NCBI GenBank assembly: GCA_039881045.1 | Contig: JAYWVB010000001.1 | Coordinates: 1,352,607 to 1,416,606 of the forward strand | Origin: Chaetomium olivaceum | Lineage: Eukaryota > Ascomycota > Sordariomycetes > Sordariales > Chaetomiaceae | DNA: 64,000 nucleotides | Reading direction: 5' to 3' | Part shown: in pieces, positions 47,269-57,790 of the stretch | Position numbering within the stretch: position 1 is the stretch's first letter | How the letters are laid out: every line of letters starts with the position of its first letter | The notes under the pieces: generated by a model | Seen by the model: only the letters and a program-made list of their open reading frames with translations | Told to the model about the DNA's origin: nothing | Database searches by the model: none | Translations under genes and position numbers: made by a program

Positions 47269-47838
47269 ATGTCTGCATGGGATACTGAGACCGTCAAGAT
47301 CGGCAAGAACGTCAGCCGCGGCGGTGGCGCCGCCCGCGAGACGGTCGTGCGCGGGCAGTCGGCTCTCAACGCCGCACGGCGGACCGGCGCCGCCATCACC
47401 ACGGAGAAGAAGTTTGCCACGGGCAATGCCGTACGCTCCCCCTCCCCTCCCCATTCCCCTCTTACACCCCTCGAAGCCACACAAAAAAGACCCCAACTAA
47501 CAAAACTCTCGCAGTCCAGCGGCGGCGTCGAAGGGCAGCGCCTCACCATGGTGGACCGGTCGGACGACATCGTCAAGCCCAAGACGGTCGGGGCCGAGGT
47601 GGGCAAGGCGATCCAGAAGGCGCGGGCCGAGTTCGAGCAGGCCAACGGCAACAAGGGGATGACCCAGAAGGAGCTGGCCACCAAGTGCAACACGACGCCG
47701 ACCATCGTCGCCGGCTTCGAGCGCGGCGACGCCACCCCCGACCAGAAGGTGCTCGCCGCCATGGAGCGCGTGCTCAATGTCAAGCTGCGCGGGAGTGATA
47801 TCGGCAAGCCCAAGTTTGAGCGCAAGGCGAAGAAATAA
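47269..47838 (+). CDS. mbf1: Multiprotein bridging factor 1 (transcriptional coactivator)
   Basis: Conserved coactivator that bridges bZIP-type activators and TBP; also linked to ribosome quality control in yeast. Exon 1 47269-47430, intron 47431-47514 (donor GTACGC, branch CTAAC, acceptor CGCAG), exon 2 47515-47838; 161 residues. The N-terminal MBF1 domain (MSAWDTETVKIGKNVSRGGG, then ALNAARRTGAAITTEKKFATGNA) is followed by SSGGVEGQRLTMVDRSDDIVKPKTVG. The Cro/C1-type helix-turn-helix follows (MTQKELATKCNTTPTIVAGFERGDATPDQKVLAAMERVLNVKLRG), with a basic end (KPKFERKAKK). The 84-nt intron is a multiple of three without stops, so unspliced RNA would also be translatable. Confidence 0.95.
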   Translation: MSAWDTETVKIGKNVSRGGGAARETVVRGQSALNAARRTGAAITTEKKFATGNAVRSPSPPHSPLTPLEATQKRPQLTKLSQSSGGVEGQRLTMVDRSDDIVKPKTVGAEVGKAIQKARAEFEQANGNKGMTQKELATKCNTTPTIVAGFERGDATPDQKVLAAMERVLNVKLRGSDIGKPKFERKAKK

Positions 47839-48508
47839 ATAAAAGTGCTTGGGTGACTCTTTTTCTACTTTCTCGGCCTTTTTTCTTCATTTCTTTTTGC
47901 ATGCATTACCTGGGACTCTCTTCTTTCTTTCCTTGCGATGACTGGGTTGGATGGTGGGGCTTCCTCGGGTGGGGTTTCGCGAGGCTGAGGGATGGAATCG
48001 ACGACGGGTGGCCCAATGTCGCTGCGCTGTCGATGAATCTCCAGTCTCGCGGGGAAAATCACAGCACTTCAGCTGCTGTATGATGGATGACGGTCGGGCA
48101 ACACAAGGAAGTGTTGTTGTCGTGACTGGGATGAATTTAGCGAGGACTGGGCCATTCACTTCACGATGGCGGCGTTGACACAGCACGGGGTCGGTGACGG
48201 CGGAGAGCAGATAGACACGCCTTGCGAGGTAGAATAGACCTTTCGTCTTCGTATAACTATGTTGCCCCTCCTATCATGGGATGATCCTGAGGTCCGCGTA
48301 AAACCAAACAATAAAAGCCAATGCCAGCTATGCTTCTCAACACCATCATTGCCTGCCATGACCGACCCAACCATAAACACCACGCCAGTAAAACAGTCAA
48401 CCAAAAGCCAAACAATCCGACCCAGACCAGCCCATTATCCATCACCCCAATAATAATCTAAACAAAACCCATCCAACACCGCCCATTATGATATATAGGT
48501 AGAAAACC
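47839..48508. other. Convergent 3' flanks of mbf1 and cdt1
   Basis: T-rich sequence after the mbf1 stop (47860-47930), then unique DNA up to the cdt1 stop. No gene seen. Confidence 0.65.
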
Positions 48509-49999
48509 CTACCCCAACAAAACCTTCACCCGCTCCTCCACCTGCGCCTTGGTAGGCTGAAACCCCATCATACAAATGACATTCTCTCTCCCCCCAATAT
48601 TGACCACTCTCAACCACTGCGGCGCCACCTCCGCAGCCAACAACCGCACGCACACCATGCCGTCCTCCTGGGATACGGGAGTGCGCATCGAGTCTTTGAG
48701 CCGGCCCAGGAGCGCCGCCATGGTAAACGACACACGCACCTGCCCTGACCCCGTCGCCACCGTTGCCTTGCACAGCATGCCGACGACTGCCGACACGTCC
48801 GCCGCGCGCTGCAGGGCGCTGCGCCGCTGCACCTCGGCCGCGCTGAGCTCCCTGCCACCGGGTGACTGGGCTGCGAGCGTCTCCTTGAGCCGGATGCGGT
48901 CGAGCAGGGAGAGCTTGGGCGCTTGTGCGCTTCCTTCCTGGAGGGAGGTGGTTTGGGCATGGAGCGCGGCCTTGGCGGCTTGGTCTTTTTGCTTCTGCTC
49001 GGCGATGCTCTGCTTGAAGGCGTCGAGCGTGGTTTGGGTCCGGGGTGCGGTAATGCTGAGAGCGCACGGCTTGAGGGGTGCCTTGGGGAGCGTGCCGATG
49101 AAGATGGTGGCGGGGATGTTGTCGCGGCGGCTCAGCCAGAGGGTGCGCAGGTTGGCTTCGAAGTCCATTTTGAGCTTAAGCTCGTGCAGGGGGTTGCGCT
49201 CGGCGCCGGGGTAAAATTCAACGCAGATCTTGTCGCGCCCGTAGTCGGTCAGGAAATAAGGGGCTCGGGGCACTGCGTTTTCGCTCTTGACTGGCGTCCA
49301 GGCAAGCACGCCAACGCATCGCTGAATATCGACGAGGCCGACATGTCGCTTGCCCCAGGTGCGCGTCACATCGGTATAGAGTGCGTTCAAGTCGATGGGC
49401 GACGCCGATGTGCTCTCGGGCTGCACGCTGAGCGTCTTGAGGAAGGCCGCGTGGAGGTCCAGGAGGTCGAGGAGCTCCCGAGGCAGGTCGAAGTCATTTC
49501 TGGGAGCGCGACGGTGAACTGTTGTCTTGTTCCGCTTGACGGCTGGAGAGGATTGGATGTTGAGACGTTCGAGTAGTTCCTCGGCTTGGCTGGTTTCGTC
49601 TGATTCACGTTGGCGCTTGCGGTTTGATGAAGGGGTAGGCACCGCGCGACTCGGCGTGCTCGGGGCGGCTTCGGGTTCGGAAAACCTGACGCTCTTCCGC
49701 TTCCTTGAGATAGGAGTGGCAGGTGCGATAACTGGTTCCGCGATCCTTGATTCGGGCTCGACCACACGCCGGGCCTTCTTGGGTGTGGATTCGACGTCGT
49801 CATGGTCCTTCCTTTTTCGTGATGTGAGGACAATCTCAATATTAGAGCTGCGCGTGGTGAAGGGTACGGCAGTGAGTGTTTCTTTCCCGGACTCCTGCTG
49901 CTTTGAGACCTTGGTGAAGTTGGTGGCAGATGCTGTCGAGGTTTTCGAGGCCAGCTTCCCGCGCGGAGTGCGCGTCTTGCGGGTGAGTACACCAGGCAT
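48509..49999 (-). CDS. cdt1: DNA replication licensing factor Cdt1
   Basis: Loads the MCM2-7 helicase at origins with ORC and Cdc6 in G1. Single exon, 496 residues from MPGVLTRKTRTPRGK. The frame is open upstream to 50101, but that part (MYFPHLAHQLHL...) reads like translated leader and the chosen ATG starts the basic, disordered N-terminus typical of Cdt1. Seen: two Lys/Arg clusters (SRKRKDHDDVESTPKKARR, SRKRKSVRF); a central winged-helix-like region (FDLPRELLDLLDLHAAFLKTLS..., TWGKRHVGLVDIQRCVGVLAW); the linker motif SLLDRIRLKE; and a C-terminal MCM-binding winged helix ending in VCVRLLAAEVAPQWLRVVNIGGRENVICM. A cluster of ACGCG motifs lies about 190-215 nt upstream of the start. Confidence 0.85.
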   Translation of the reverse strand: MPGVLTRKTRTPRGKLASKTSTASATNFTKVSKQQESGKETLTAVPFTTRSSNIEIVLTSRKRKDHDDVESTPKKARRVVEPESRIAEPVIAPATPISRKRKSVRFSEPEAAPSTPSRAVPTPSSNRKRQRESDETSQAEELLERLNIQSSPAVKRNKTTVHRRAPRNDFDLPRELLDLLDLHAAFLKTLSVQPESTSASPIDLNALYTDVTRTWGKRHVGLVDIQRCVGVLAWTPVKSENAVPRAPYFLTDYGRDKICVEFYPGAERNPLHELKLKMDFEANLRTLWLSRRDNIPATIFIGTLPKAPLKPCALSITAPRTQTTLDAFKQSIAEQKQKDQAAKAALHAQTTSLQEGSAQAPKLSLLDRIRLKETLAAQSPGGRELSAAEVQRRSALQRAADVSAVVGMLCKATVATGSGQVRVSFTMAALLGRLKDSMRTPVSQEDGMVCVRLLAAEVAPQWLRVVNIGGRENVICMMGFQPTKAQVEERVKVLLG

Positions 50000-50889
50000 C
50001 GTGCTTGCTGTTCTTACAGAATTGTTGATGTATTGGAAGGTACAATGGTTCAATTGGTGGTTTCTTAGATGGAGTTGATGTGCAAGATGTGGAAAGTACA
50101 AGTCTCAAAGTTGTGGAAGGTGGAAGGAAATGAGTGCTGAAAAGGGAAGCTAGGGAGCAAGAGCTTTAGCTCATTTCGGGTCAGACGCGCTACGCGTAAA
50201 GTGGGCGCGACGCGACTTCTGGAACCGCGCTAGTTAGGTGCAGAACAGAGGGCCCCCTGCCTCGCAACCCCACCACAACAAATCCTAGCTATGCGCAATG
50301 ACGCGCCAAAGAGCTGAAGCTCATGAAACATGAAGCAAGGCTGTCATGGGCTGTAACACCATTCATTGCGTTTGCCGTTCAATGTCAATGGGAGTTACGG
50401 GGTGGTCTCGTCCAACTCCTGGCGTCGATGCTTCTCTGAGAGTCAACCCAATAGAATCAACGGGAAACAGGCACACGCAAATAAGCAGAAGGTCAATTCA
50501 AGTCGTTCGAAGGTCGAATTCTCCAAGTCACTCTGGGGGTTTCCTTTGACGGCCAAGTTCTGGTCACAATTCGCGAGAGGGGCTCTGAGCAATCAAGAGT
50601 GACAAAACGCCAAGGCACCCACGCGCTCTCTGCGAAAACCTTCGAGAGACGGAAGGAATTGGTCAACCCTAACCCTTAATATGGTGGGGTACGATTTCAC
50701 TGAGGGGCTGCTCTTTGATACGAGGCACAGCTTCCAGTTGGCCTTCGAGGTTCCCATGTCTGGGAGCTCCTAACGCCGTCATCCTCGATCCTGTCCAACT
50801 TCACCGCATTGCGCAATCTCTCTCCTTTAATCTTGATTCTCCACGATCAAACCCACCGCAATTCCTCCCCTTTCCAAACCAATTCCACC
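50000..50889. other. Divergent promoter region, cdt1 / dienelactone hydrolase
   Basis: About 890 nt. The left part is cdt1 leader and promoter with ACGCG elements. The right part becomes C/A/T-rich towards the hydrolase ATG (leader AACCCACCGCAATTCC). No gene in between. Confidence 0.65.
50184..50215. promoter_or_regulatory. Cluster of MCB-like (ACGCGT) sites upstream of cdt1
   Basis: Within 32 nt there are a GACGCG (50184-50189), a perfect palindromic ACGCGT (50192-50197), a GGGCGCG and an ACGCGA (50210-50215). ACGCGT is the MluI cell-cycle box bound by the MBF (Mbp1-Swi6/Cdc10) factor, which drives G1/S genes; S. pombe cdt1 is a known MBF target. The cluster is seen; its use here is inferred. 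Confidence 0.6.
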
Positions 50890-52002
50890 ATGACGGACAC
50901 CGAACTAGCGACTAGAGCTCCCGAGAGTGATGCACAGGAAACCAACACACCCTCTCCCAGCGATGAGTCTCCTGCTGCTGCTACCGCTCCTGTTCCTGCG
51001 CCAACAAACCCAACTTTGAGCGACCACTGCACATCTAATCGCCCCACTCCAGCCGGCCAGTCTTCCACCGGGGAGATCACCAAGATAAACGATGTCGACG
51101 TCAGTCGCCCCTCTTGACCCCACCATCACAAACTCAACTAACACCGCCTTCGTGCAGGTCTACATCTCCAAGCCCGCCGACTACCCACACACCCCATCTC
51201 GACTCCTTCTCCTGCTAACAGGTGGCACCGGGCTGCACAGCACCAACAACCAGATCCAGGCGGACCGCTTCGCGACGGAAGGGTACGTGGTGGTGATGCC
51301 GGATTTGTTCGGGGGTGACCCGGCGCCCAACAGCACGGCGGCCGCCGAAGTCGCCGCCGAGGCTTCGACGGGTTCTTTCCTTGACACCTTCAAGATCAAG
51401 GCCGCCGAGACGGCCAAGAGCTTCCTGATCGACATGTGGCTGGCGCGCCACACCGAAGGGAAAGTGATGCCGATCCTGGAGCGGGTGCTCGAGGGCGCGC
51501 GGGACGAGTTCGCAGACGCCATCTCGCACGGTGGCGGGGTCTATGCCGTGGGGTACTGCTTTGGGGCAAGGTATATCTTGCTGTTGGCTGCGGAACGGGC
51601 TGGGAAGGGTCAGGGGCAGAAGGGGGATGAGGAGGCGAACCAGCCGGCTACCGTCCCGCCGCAGATCAAGGCGGGCGCGTTGGCGCATGCTACGCTGGTG
51701 TCGAAGGATGACTTTATCGGGCTGAAGGCGCCGTTGAGTGTGGTTTGTGTGGAGAGCGACCCGATGTTTCCGGACGAAGTGAGGATTGCGGGAGAGGAGT
51801 ACATGAGCCAGAACGGGGTCGAGCATGAGGTGCAGGTTTATCCCGGAGTACCGCATGGTGAGTACACATCAATGTTTGTGTAGGGGAACTCCACTAACAA
51901 AGAACAGGCTTCGCCGTTGTAGGAGATTACGAGGACGCCAACATCAAGTCCGCGCAGGTCACTGCGTTTGAGCAGATGCTGAAATGGATCAACGAGCATT
52001 AA
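50890..52002 (+). CDS. Dienelactone hydrolase family alpha/beta-hydrolase
   Basis: Hydrolase of the DLH family, probably cytosolic; the family opens lactone rings or cleaves small esters, and the substrate here is unknown. Three exons: 50890-51099, 51158-51857, 51908-52002, phases consistent, 334 residues. N-terminal 60 residues are Ser/Pro/Ala-rich and disordered, longer than in bacterial enzymes. Triad seen: nucleophile Cys in VGYCFGARY, acid Asp in VCVESDPMFPDEVR, His in YPGVPHGFAVVGDYED (joined across intron 2). Oxyanion-side LLLLLTGGTGLHSTNN and VVMPDLFGGDP are also family features. It is convergent with the quinone oxidoreductase gene, stops 81 nt apart. Confidence 0.88.
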
Positions 52003-52083
52003 AGAGCTGGCATCATCTCAGGCGTTCCGGTTGCGGGTTCCGTTGGCAGGCGGGTATCATGTCTTGTTTATTTTTCTAGATGT

Positions 52084-53309
52084 TTAAGAAATGGTGCAGA
52101 TAATCTTGCCCATCGTCTTGTTCTCCTCCAGCAGCTGATGCGCCTTGACAATGTCCTCCCACGGCAAGACGGTGTCGATCAGCACCTTGAGCTCCCCGCT
52201 CTCGAACTTGGGCAGATACTCCTCCAGCCTGTCTCTCAACCTCCCCTGATACTCCTCGTCCCGGCTGCGCAGGGTGCTCCCCTCAACCCGAGCCCTCTTG
52301 TAGAGCAGCTTCCCGATGTTGACATTCTCAGCCACCGCACCGCCCATCAGGCCTAGCATACAAATCCGCCCATCCCTCGCCACCACATCCAAGTTCTTCT
52401 GGAAGTAATCCCCCCCAACAAAATCCACCACCAAATCCACTCCTTCCCCCCCCGTCTTTTCGAGTATTTCCTTCACCCAATCCTTCCTTTTATAATTCAC
52501 CGCGAACCCAACCCCCAACTCCCGCTCCACAAACCGACACTTCTCCTCCGTCCCCGCCGTGGCAAACACCTCCCCCGCCCCCGCCAGCCGCGATAACTGG
52601 ATCCCCGCAATCGACACCCCGGACGCGCCCGCGTGCCAGAGCACGCTCTTCTTCTTCTTCTTCTCCCCATCATCACCACCGCCACCGGAACTAGATCCGG
52701 GCTCGGGTTCAACCCCGCCCAGAACAAAATGCAGCGCCTGCGTCGCCGTGATCCACGTCTCGGGGATCCCCGCGGCCGCCTCCCACGACAGGTGCGCCGG
52801 CTTGCGCAGCAGCATTTTCGTCGACACGCACACGTACTCGGCGTAGGCGCCGCCGTAGGCTAGGCCGAAGACCTCGTCGCCGGGTTGGAACTCCTCTACC
52901 TTTGTGGACGAGGGGATGGTGGTGGTGGTGGCGGTGGTGGTGGATGAGGGACCTCCGAGCGAGGCGATGGTGCCGCTGAACTCGACGCCGAGGGTGGGCG
53001 GGGCTTGCGGCGGGACGGGGTAGTGGCCCTCGCGCTGGATCAGGTCCATGCGGTTGAGGCCGAAGGCGTGGACTTTGATGAGGGCTTGGCCGGGGAGAGG
53101 GGTGGGGAGCGGGGTGGAGGGGTTGAGGAAGAGGGAGGTGGCGGGGCCGGAGCCGTTCTTGATGTCTATTTTGTTTTGTTCTTGTGAGCGCGTGGCGGAG
53201 GGGTTGGTGTTTAAAGGGTGGTATGGATGGACTATGGATGGAGGGAGGCAGGGGTGAGATGGGTGAGGGGGTGATGTGACGTACCAACGGCTTTCATGAC
53301 GGAGGCCAT
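52084..53309 (-). CDS. Quinone oxidoreductase / zeta-crystallin-like (PIG3-type MDR enzyme)
   Basis: NADPH-dependent quinone or enone reductase of the zinc-free medium-chain dehydrogenase superfamily. Exon 1 53309-53285 (MASVMKAV), intron 53284-53166 (GTACGT...ATAG), exon 2 53165-52084; 368 residues. Seen: GHNR-equivalent FGLNRMDLIQREGHYPVPPQ, typical of PIG3/TP53I3; GVEFSGTIASLG; GDEVFGLAYGGAYAEYV; LHAGASGVS-like nucleotide motif LWHAGASGVSIAGIQL; DLVVDFVGGDYF; PIG3-type GSTLRSRDEEYQ; and the C-terminus ENKTMGKIICTIS. No catalytic-zinc Cys cluster is present. Two low-complexity insertions (a Ser/Thr run near residue 79 and Gly/Asp/poly-Lys near residue 170) come from microsatellite-like DNA and probably lie in surface loops. 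Confidence 0.9.
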
Positions 53310-55426
53310 TGTGTTATGTTGGTGCTGTTTGTTGGTGTTGGGGGATGTTGTGCGATACAAAGTGGTATGTGGTTGGTGTCGGTAGTGAGAGCGTTAAATC
53401 TCATCAGTTTGGCTCATAGAGAGTTGAGACGGACTGAAAAGACTTGAGATGGCAGGGTTCGGACGAATGCGGAGCGGCGCAAACCGTGGGAGATGATGAC
53501 GTTATCCGGTCCGGCCGGCCCACCAAAACCCGGAGCACCCGGGGCCCGGTTTTCGGCCTCTCGGCAGATGATGGAAGCAATCACGGGGATAGGTGGTCTT
53601 CGGATGTCACGGACTGAACTCGGCGAGACATATATCTCTCTTCTAAATATAGAGCTCCGCAGAGCTTATTCTCACCCGAGTCTTTATTATTTTATCGGTA
53701 GGGCGACCGTTCCATTTGTTGCGCATGCCGTCAGAGCTGGGCTTTGTCACCCTGAGCCATCTTCCATCTCCCTATCTCCTATAACTAGCTAGGTAACTTT
53801 AACACCCTGCCAACCATGTAACCGCCTATGTCGTTACTTGTAACCCGGGCTTACAAACTCCTCATTTAGAATCTCGTCGTCGTCTGTCCTATGAAGACAA
53901 GCCCCAGCTCCCAAGGCCATCCATCGCCAACCCGATCCGATCGCAACATCTTCCAAGCATTGGGAATTGCCCGATCTGGGCTCGGCAAGTCGAGGATCTG
54001 CTAACGATCGACAGGCCTAGGCCCAAAAGTGAGGGATCTGGTCAAGGGGGTGAACGCCCTAAAATCAAGACGGCACGCGAATCTCAACTTCGTAGCAAAC
54101 CGCAAATAAAACTGCAAATACTCTCCCCAAGAAATTACATCAAGGAGAATGCGACGAGAAGTCCCGAATTAGTTGGGTGACCCGGTGGCTTGCAGATATT
54201 GAGCAATAGCTTCCATGCTTGGAGCAGCGTGATTAACCGAGCAGCAATGCGCTGGCACATGGGAGATGAATTCAGATGGGATACGAGGCATAATTCTCCA
54301 CTGGCGCGAGCTCAGGCACACAGGAGCGAGCTCGTTACCACGGCACAGGACAGTCAGGACTCGCAATTGGTTGTGACGGGACGTCGCGACCGCTGTTCCG
54401 CTGTTTGTTGGCTTGCGAACGAACTAAGGTAGTCCGACCGATGGAATGGTATGGTTGATAGCGAACAGACGCTTGCTCGGTTGAGCTCCTTTTGGGGGTA
54501 ATTTGCCGTGCTCACGGGCCTGGAAGGGTCGGTCTAGGCAATCGTGGAAATGAGCCCAGGTTTGGCGCGTACCTTGCATGCGGAGCAACCCAACCGTTGG
54601 TGCTGCTGGTGACCAGGCACACACGCCAGGGCAGATGCAGGTACGCGACTAGGGTTGCAATCTTTTTTTATTTTCGCTCACAAACGCCGCAGAGCTCCCC
54701 ATATTGTAACCACCGACCTACCTACGTAACCACTGTGTAGTTCCACGACCTACAGTCTCCAGCCTAGCTTCAAATATAGTTATTGTGTATGAGGCATGGA
54801 ATATATTCTGTCCAGGTCACCCGGTTTGAACGAATGACCCATACCTCGGGTAACCCCGACCGACTCCTGTCGACTCAGGAGATGCATCAAATGGCGGAGA
54901 ACACAACGTTGTCTTTGAGATCCTCCGTGATCCCTGTCACCCCCGAGCCAGGAAATTGTCGGTCTTCTGGGCACGGCGAGCAGACCGCTCCTGTTGGCTG
55001 CCACGCTCCCACCTCGGCCCACCCTCCCCTTCTCGCATCCCTGCCGCAGCTGTGATTTGGCCATTTTCGGATGGAAGCATCAGCAAAATTGGATGCGCCG
55101 CGCCGGGGGCAAGGGGCGGCACCCGGCGCGAGTTGACCAGGATTCGCTATCTCGCCGGTTGCCGTGTGCTTTGGTGGTGTGGTCGGTCGGTCACTCGTGC
55201 TCCCGCTGAAGTCTTTTAAAAACACCAGTTCCGCTCGTGCATCCTTGCATCCGTTTCCTTCCTTTCCTCTTCACCCCAACGCTCTCTACGCAACCCTGAC
55301 TTTTTAGTCAATTCCATTCGTTAATCCAACGCCTAAAAGCATTCGTGCTTCAAGTCTCTACGACTCCAATCAAACGGAAAAAATACTCGTCGAGTACATA
55401 ATCTAATACCCGAACAAACCGTCAAA
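53310..55426. other. Intergenic region quinone oxidoreductase to CCG-6-like gene
   Basis: About 2.1 kb. Left: oxidoreductase promoter. Middle: unique DNA with no recognised product. Right (about 55200-55426): C/T-rich then A/C-rich leader of the wall-protein gene, ending in GTCAAAATG. A long upstream region is usual for highly expressed wall-protein genes. Confidence 0.6.
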
Positions 55427-55963
55427 ATGAAGTTCGCTGCCGTCCTCGCCCTCGCCGCTGGCGCCATGGCCTTCAAGAACGAGACCGTCCACTACACCAC
55501 CGAGGTCGTCACCGCCGTCACCACCTACTGCCCTGGCCCCACCACCATCACCTACGGCGAGAGCACCTACACCGTCACCGAGGCCACCACCCTGACCATC
55601 TCTGACTGCCCCTGCACCATCAAGGTGCCCGTCACCACCATCTCCTCGGTTGTGTGCAACAACTGGTAAGCCCCCATTCCTCTTTCCCTCACCCAATGAC
55701 GACCACCACCACCCTCCCAACCCTCAGAAACAGAAACTAACAATTTACAAAACAGCCCCCCTGCCTACCACAACAGCACCTCGGCCGCTCCCCCGGCCCA
55801 GTCCACCCCCGTCGGCACCATCTCGCACCCGGCTCCGGTCCCCGTCCCCACCTCCACTGGCGGCGGCTCCCCGCCCATTGAGACTGCCGGTGCCGGCCGT
55901 GCTGCCGTCCTCTCCGGCGGTGCCCTTGCTGGTGTCCTCGGTCTGGCTGCTTTCGTGCTCTAA
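55427..55963 (+). CDS. CCG-6-like secreted GPI-anchored cell-wall protein
   Basis: Small, probably abundant wall protein. Exon 1 55427-55665, intron 55666-55755 (GTAAGC...AACAG), exon 2 55756-55963; 148 residues. Seen: signal peptide MKFAAVLALAAGAMA; a Thr-rich domain with paired Cys (TTEVVTAVTTYCPGPTTITYGESTYTVTEATTLTISDCPCTIK, then SSVVCNNC across the intron); a Ser/Pro linker; and a C-terminal hydrophobic tail (AALSG-like VLSGGALAGVLGLAAFVL) preceded by small residues, as for a GPI anchor. The layout matches Neurospora clock-controlled CCG-6 and Sed1-like proteins; that link is from memory of the family. Codon use is strongly C-ending, in line with high expression. No light- or clock-responsive element was established. 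Confidence 0.82.
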
Positions 55964-57790
55964 ATTCCTTTTCCTCGTAAAGGGTTTTTAGGGTTCGGAT
56001 AGCTAAATGGGTTAATTGTTAATTGCTCATGATGGAAGGGGAAGAGGGGACGCCGAGATCGGGGTTGGGTTGGAGAGTTAGTGTTGTGTTGGATGGTGGT
56101 GGATGTTGGATCCGCGGGATTCCCCTCTCCGGTTTGGCGGATGGGTTCTCCTGTATCAATTCTCTGTGCTCGGTGTAGGGTCGCTGCGGCGCTTTTCGCT
56201 GTGGTCCTATCGAGGTGTGGATGGCTTCTCTGAATCGTGTTCCTCTTTGGCAAATACCGACACTTTTCAACCTCTTTATCATTTTGTCGGGATTCGTTCT
56301 CGATGTACATCGACGACTATTTTTCATTTGTGAAGACGCTTAATGTTTTGTTCGTAACCGTCTCGAACCTTTGTGATCACTGTCTGCTTTGCTTGCTCTG
56401 CTATCATCCATGTGGTAAACATCCCGACTCTGGTTGGTCCAATGTTTCGAAAAGACCTACAGCGACTCAAGCCTGTTAAGCTTGTTCTCCCGCCCGGAAG
56501 CCGGAACGTCCCAGAGCCTTGAGCATTCCATAGGCTGTTTCAGGAGCAGCCGTTTCTGGAACGTGGACGACGAAGGGAGGAACACACCCATCATCACGCC
56601 GGTAGTTACTCTGACTTTGCCGTCCGTTTGCTCAAGCTCGATCCCATGAGCGAGATCCGATTTGTGGATCACCTTCACCGCGGCCACCCGTTTCATTTTT
56701 ACGTGGCGCCCTAACTATTTCAGTTCATCGTTTATTTTGAGATGGCTAAACCTCGTGTATCAAATGTGCCTTGAACTCTCAGAATCTTCCCCTGAGATAT
56801 CTTCCCCTGGAATTCGGGCACGGGCGGCGGTGTGGCTGTAAGCGAGATGGACTAAGGGCGTGGCGACGGCTTCCTCCTTCTGTACGTCAACAAGGGTCAC
56901 ATTCTGATCATCGGTACTTCTCATGGTAACGGTGTTCAAATTATCCTGAAGACCTCCCCTCTTCCGAGCATCAATTGAGTGTCGGTGTTCTGAGTAACGA
57001 GCGCGGTTCCGCAAAACTTGGGATCTGACCGTGCCGAGACTTGCCTTTCATGCTTTAGAAATTGGTAACCTCCAGTGTATTCATGGCGGAGACGACTGCT
57101 CGCCCGAGCAGCGAAATTTACTTGACATAACAATTGGATTGAAGCAATTGTGTAACTTAAAACCAGCCTTGACATCTCTTCCTGAAATTGGCAGGGGCAA
57201 CTGAACCACCGGCTCACCAAGAAGCAGCGCGCCGTCTTAGGCAATAGTTATGATCCAGTCTTCTTTCCTCAATTGAACTCAATATCTCTCCAGTCATCCT
57301 CCACAAAAAAAACAGACGGCAGCCAAATAAAACAAATACAGTTCAGAAGGAAGTTAGGTCGTTAATGGAAACATCGAATTCCATCTTTCCGGGAACCAAT
57401 TCGGCAACACAAAAGGCAGGCGGCCAATCGTTCCCATCTCAGCGCCGATCCCCCGTAATCCAGGCCGAACTCCAGCTCCAACTAACCCCAAAGGTCCAGC
57501 TACATAACCGCAAGGCCGGGGTAACGGAACGTTGCAGGGATCGCCCGCAGTTGCAATGACAACCCGAGCGAGCATCCATCTGGGCGATTGGTGATGCTGA
57601 TGTGCCGGCGGATGGAATTACAAAAGTTCGGATTGAACAGCCACAAACAAGGTTTGTTCATTATACGCGTTTGCTTGCTATCATATCCCAACCACAACCA
57701 CACCGCTGCATACTCTCCAAGTAGCAGCAACACTGACATACGCGTCGTCTGACCGCCTTAATTCCCCAAGTACACAGAGGGCCTGCATTC
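55964..57790. other. Intergenic region CCG-6-like to acyl-CoA synthetase gene
   Basis: About 1.8 kb. Starts with the 3' UTR of the wall-protein gene. Otherwise unique DNA of more even base composition; open frames of 60-110 codons only, none recognised. The final 100 nt form the synthetase leader. Confidence 0.6.

Noticed and set aside
49997..50101. 34-residue N-terminal extension of Cdt1
   Set aside because: MYFPHLAHQLHL... looks like translated 5' leader; the downstream MPGVLTRKTRTPRGK start fits the family better.
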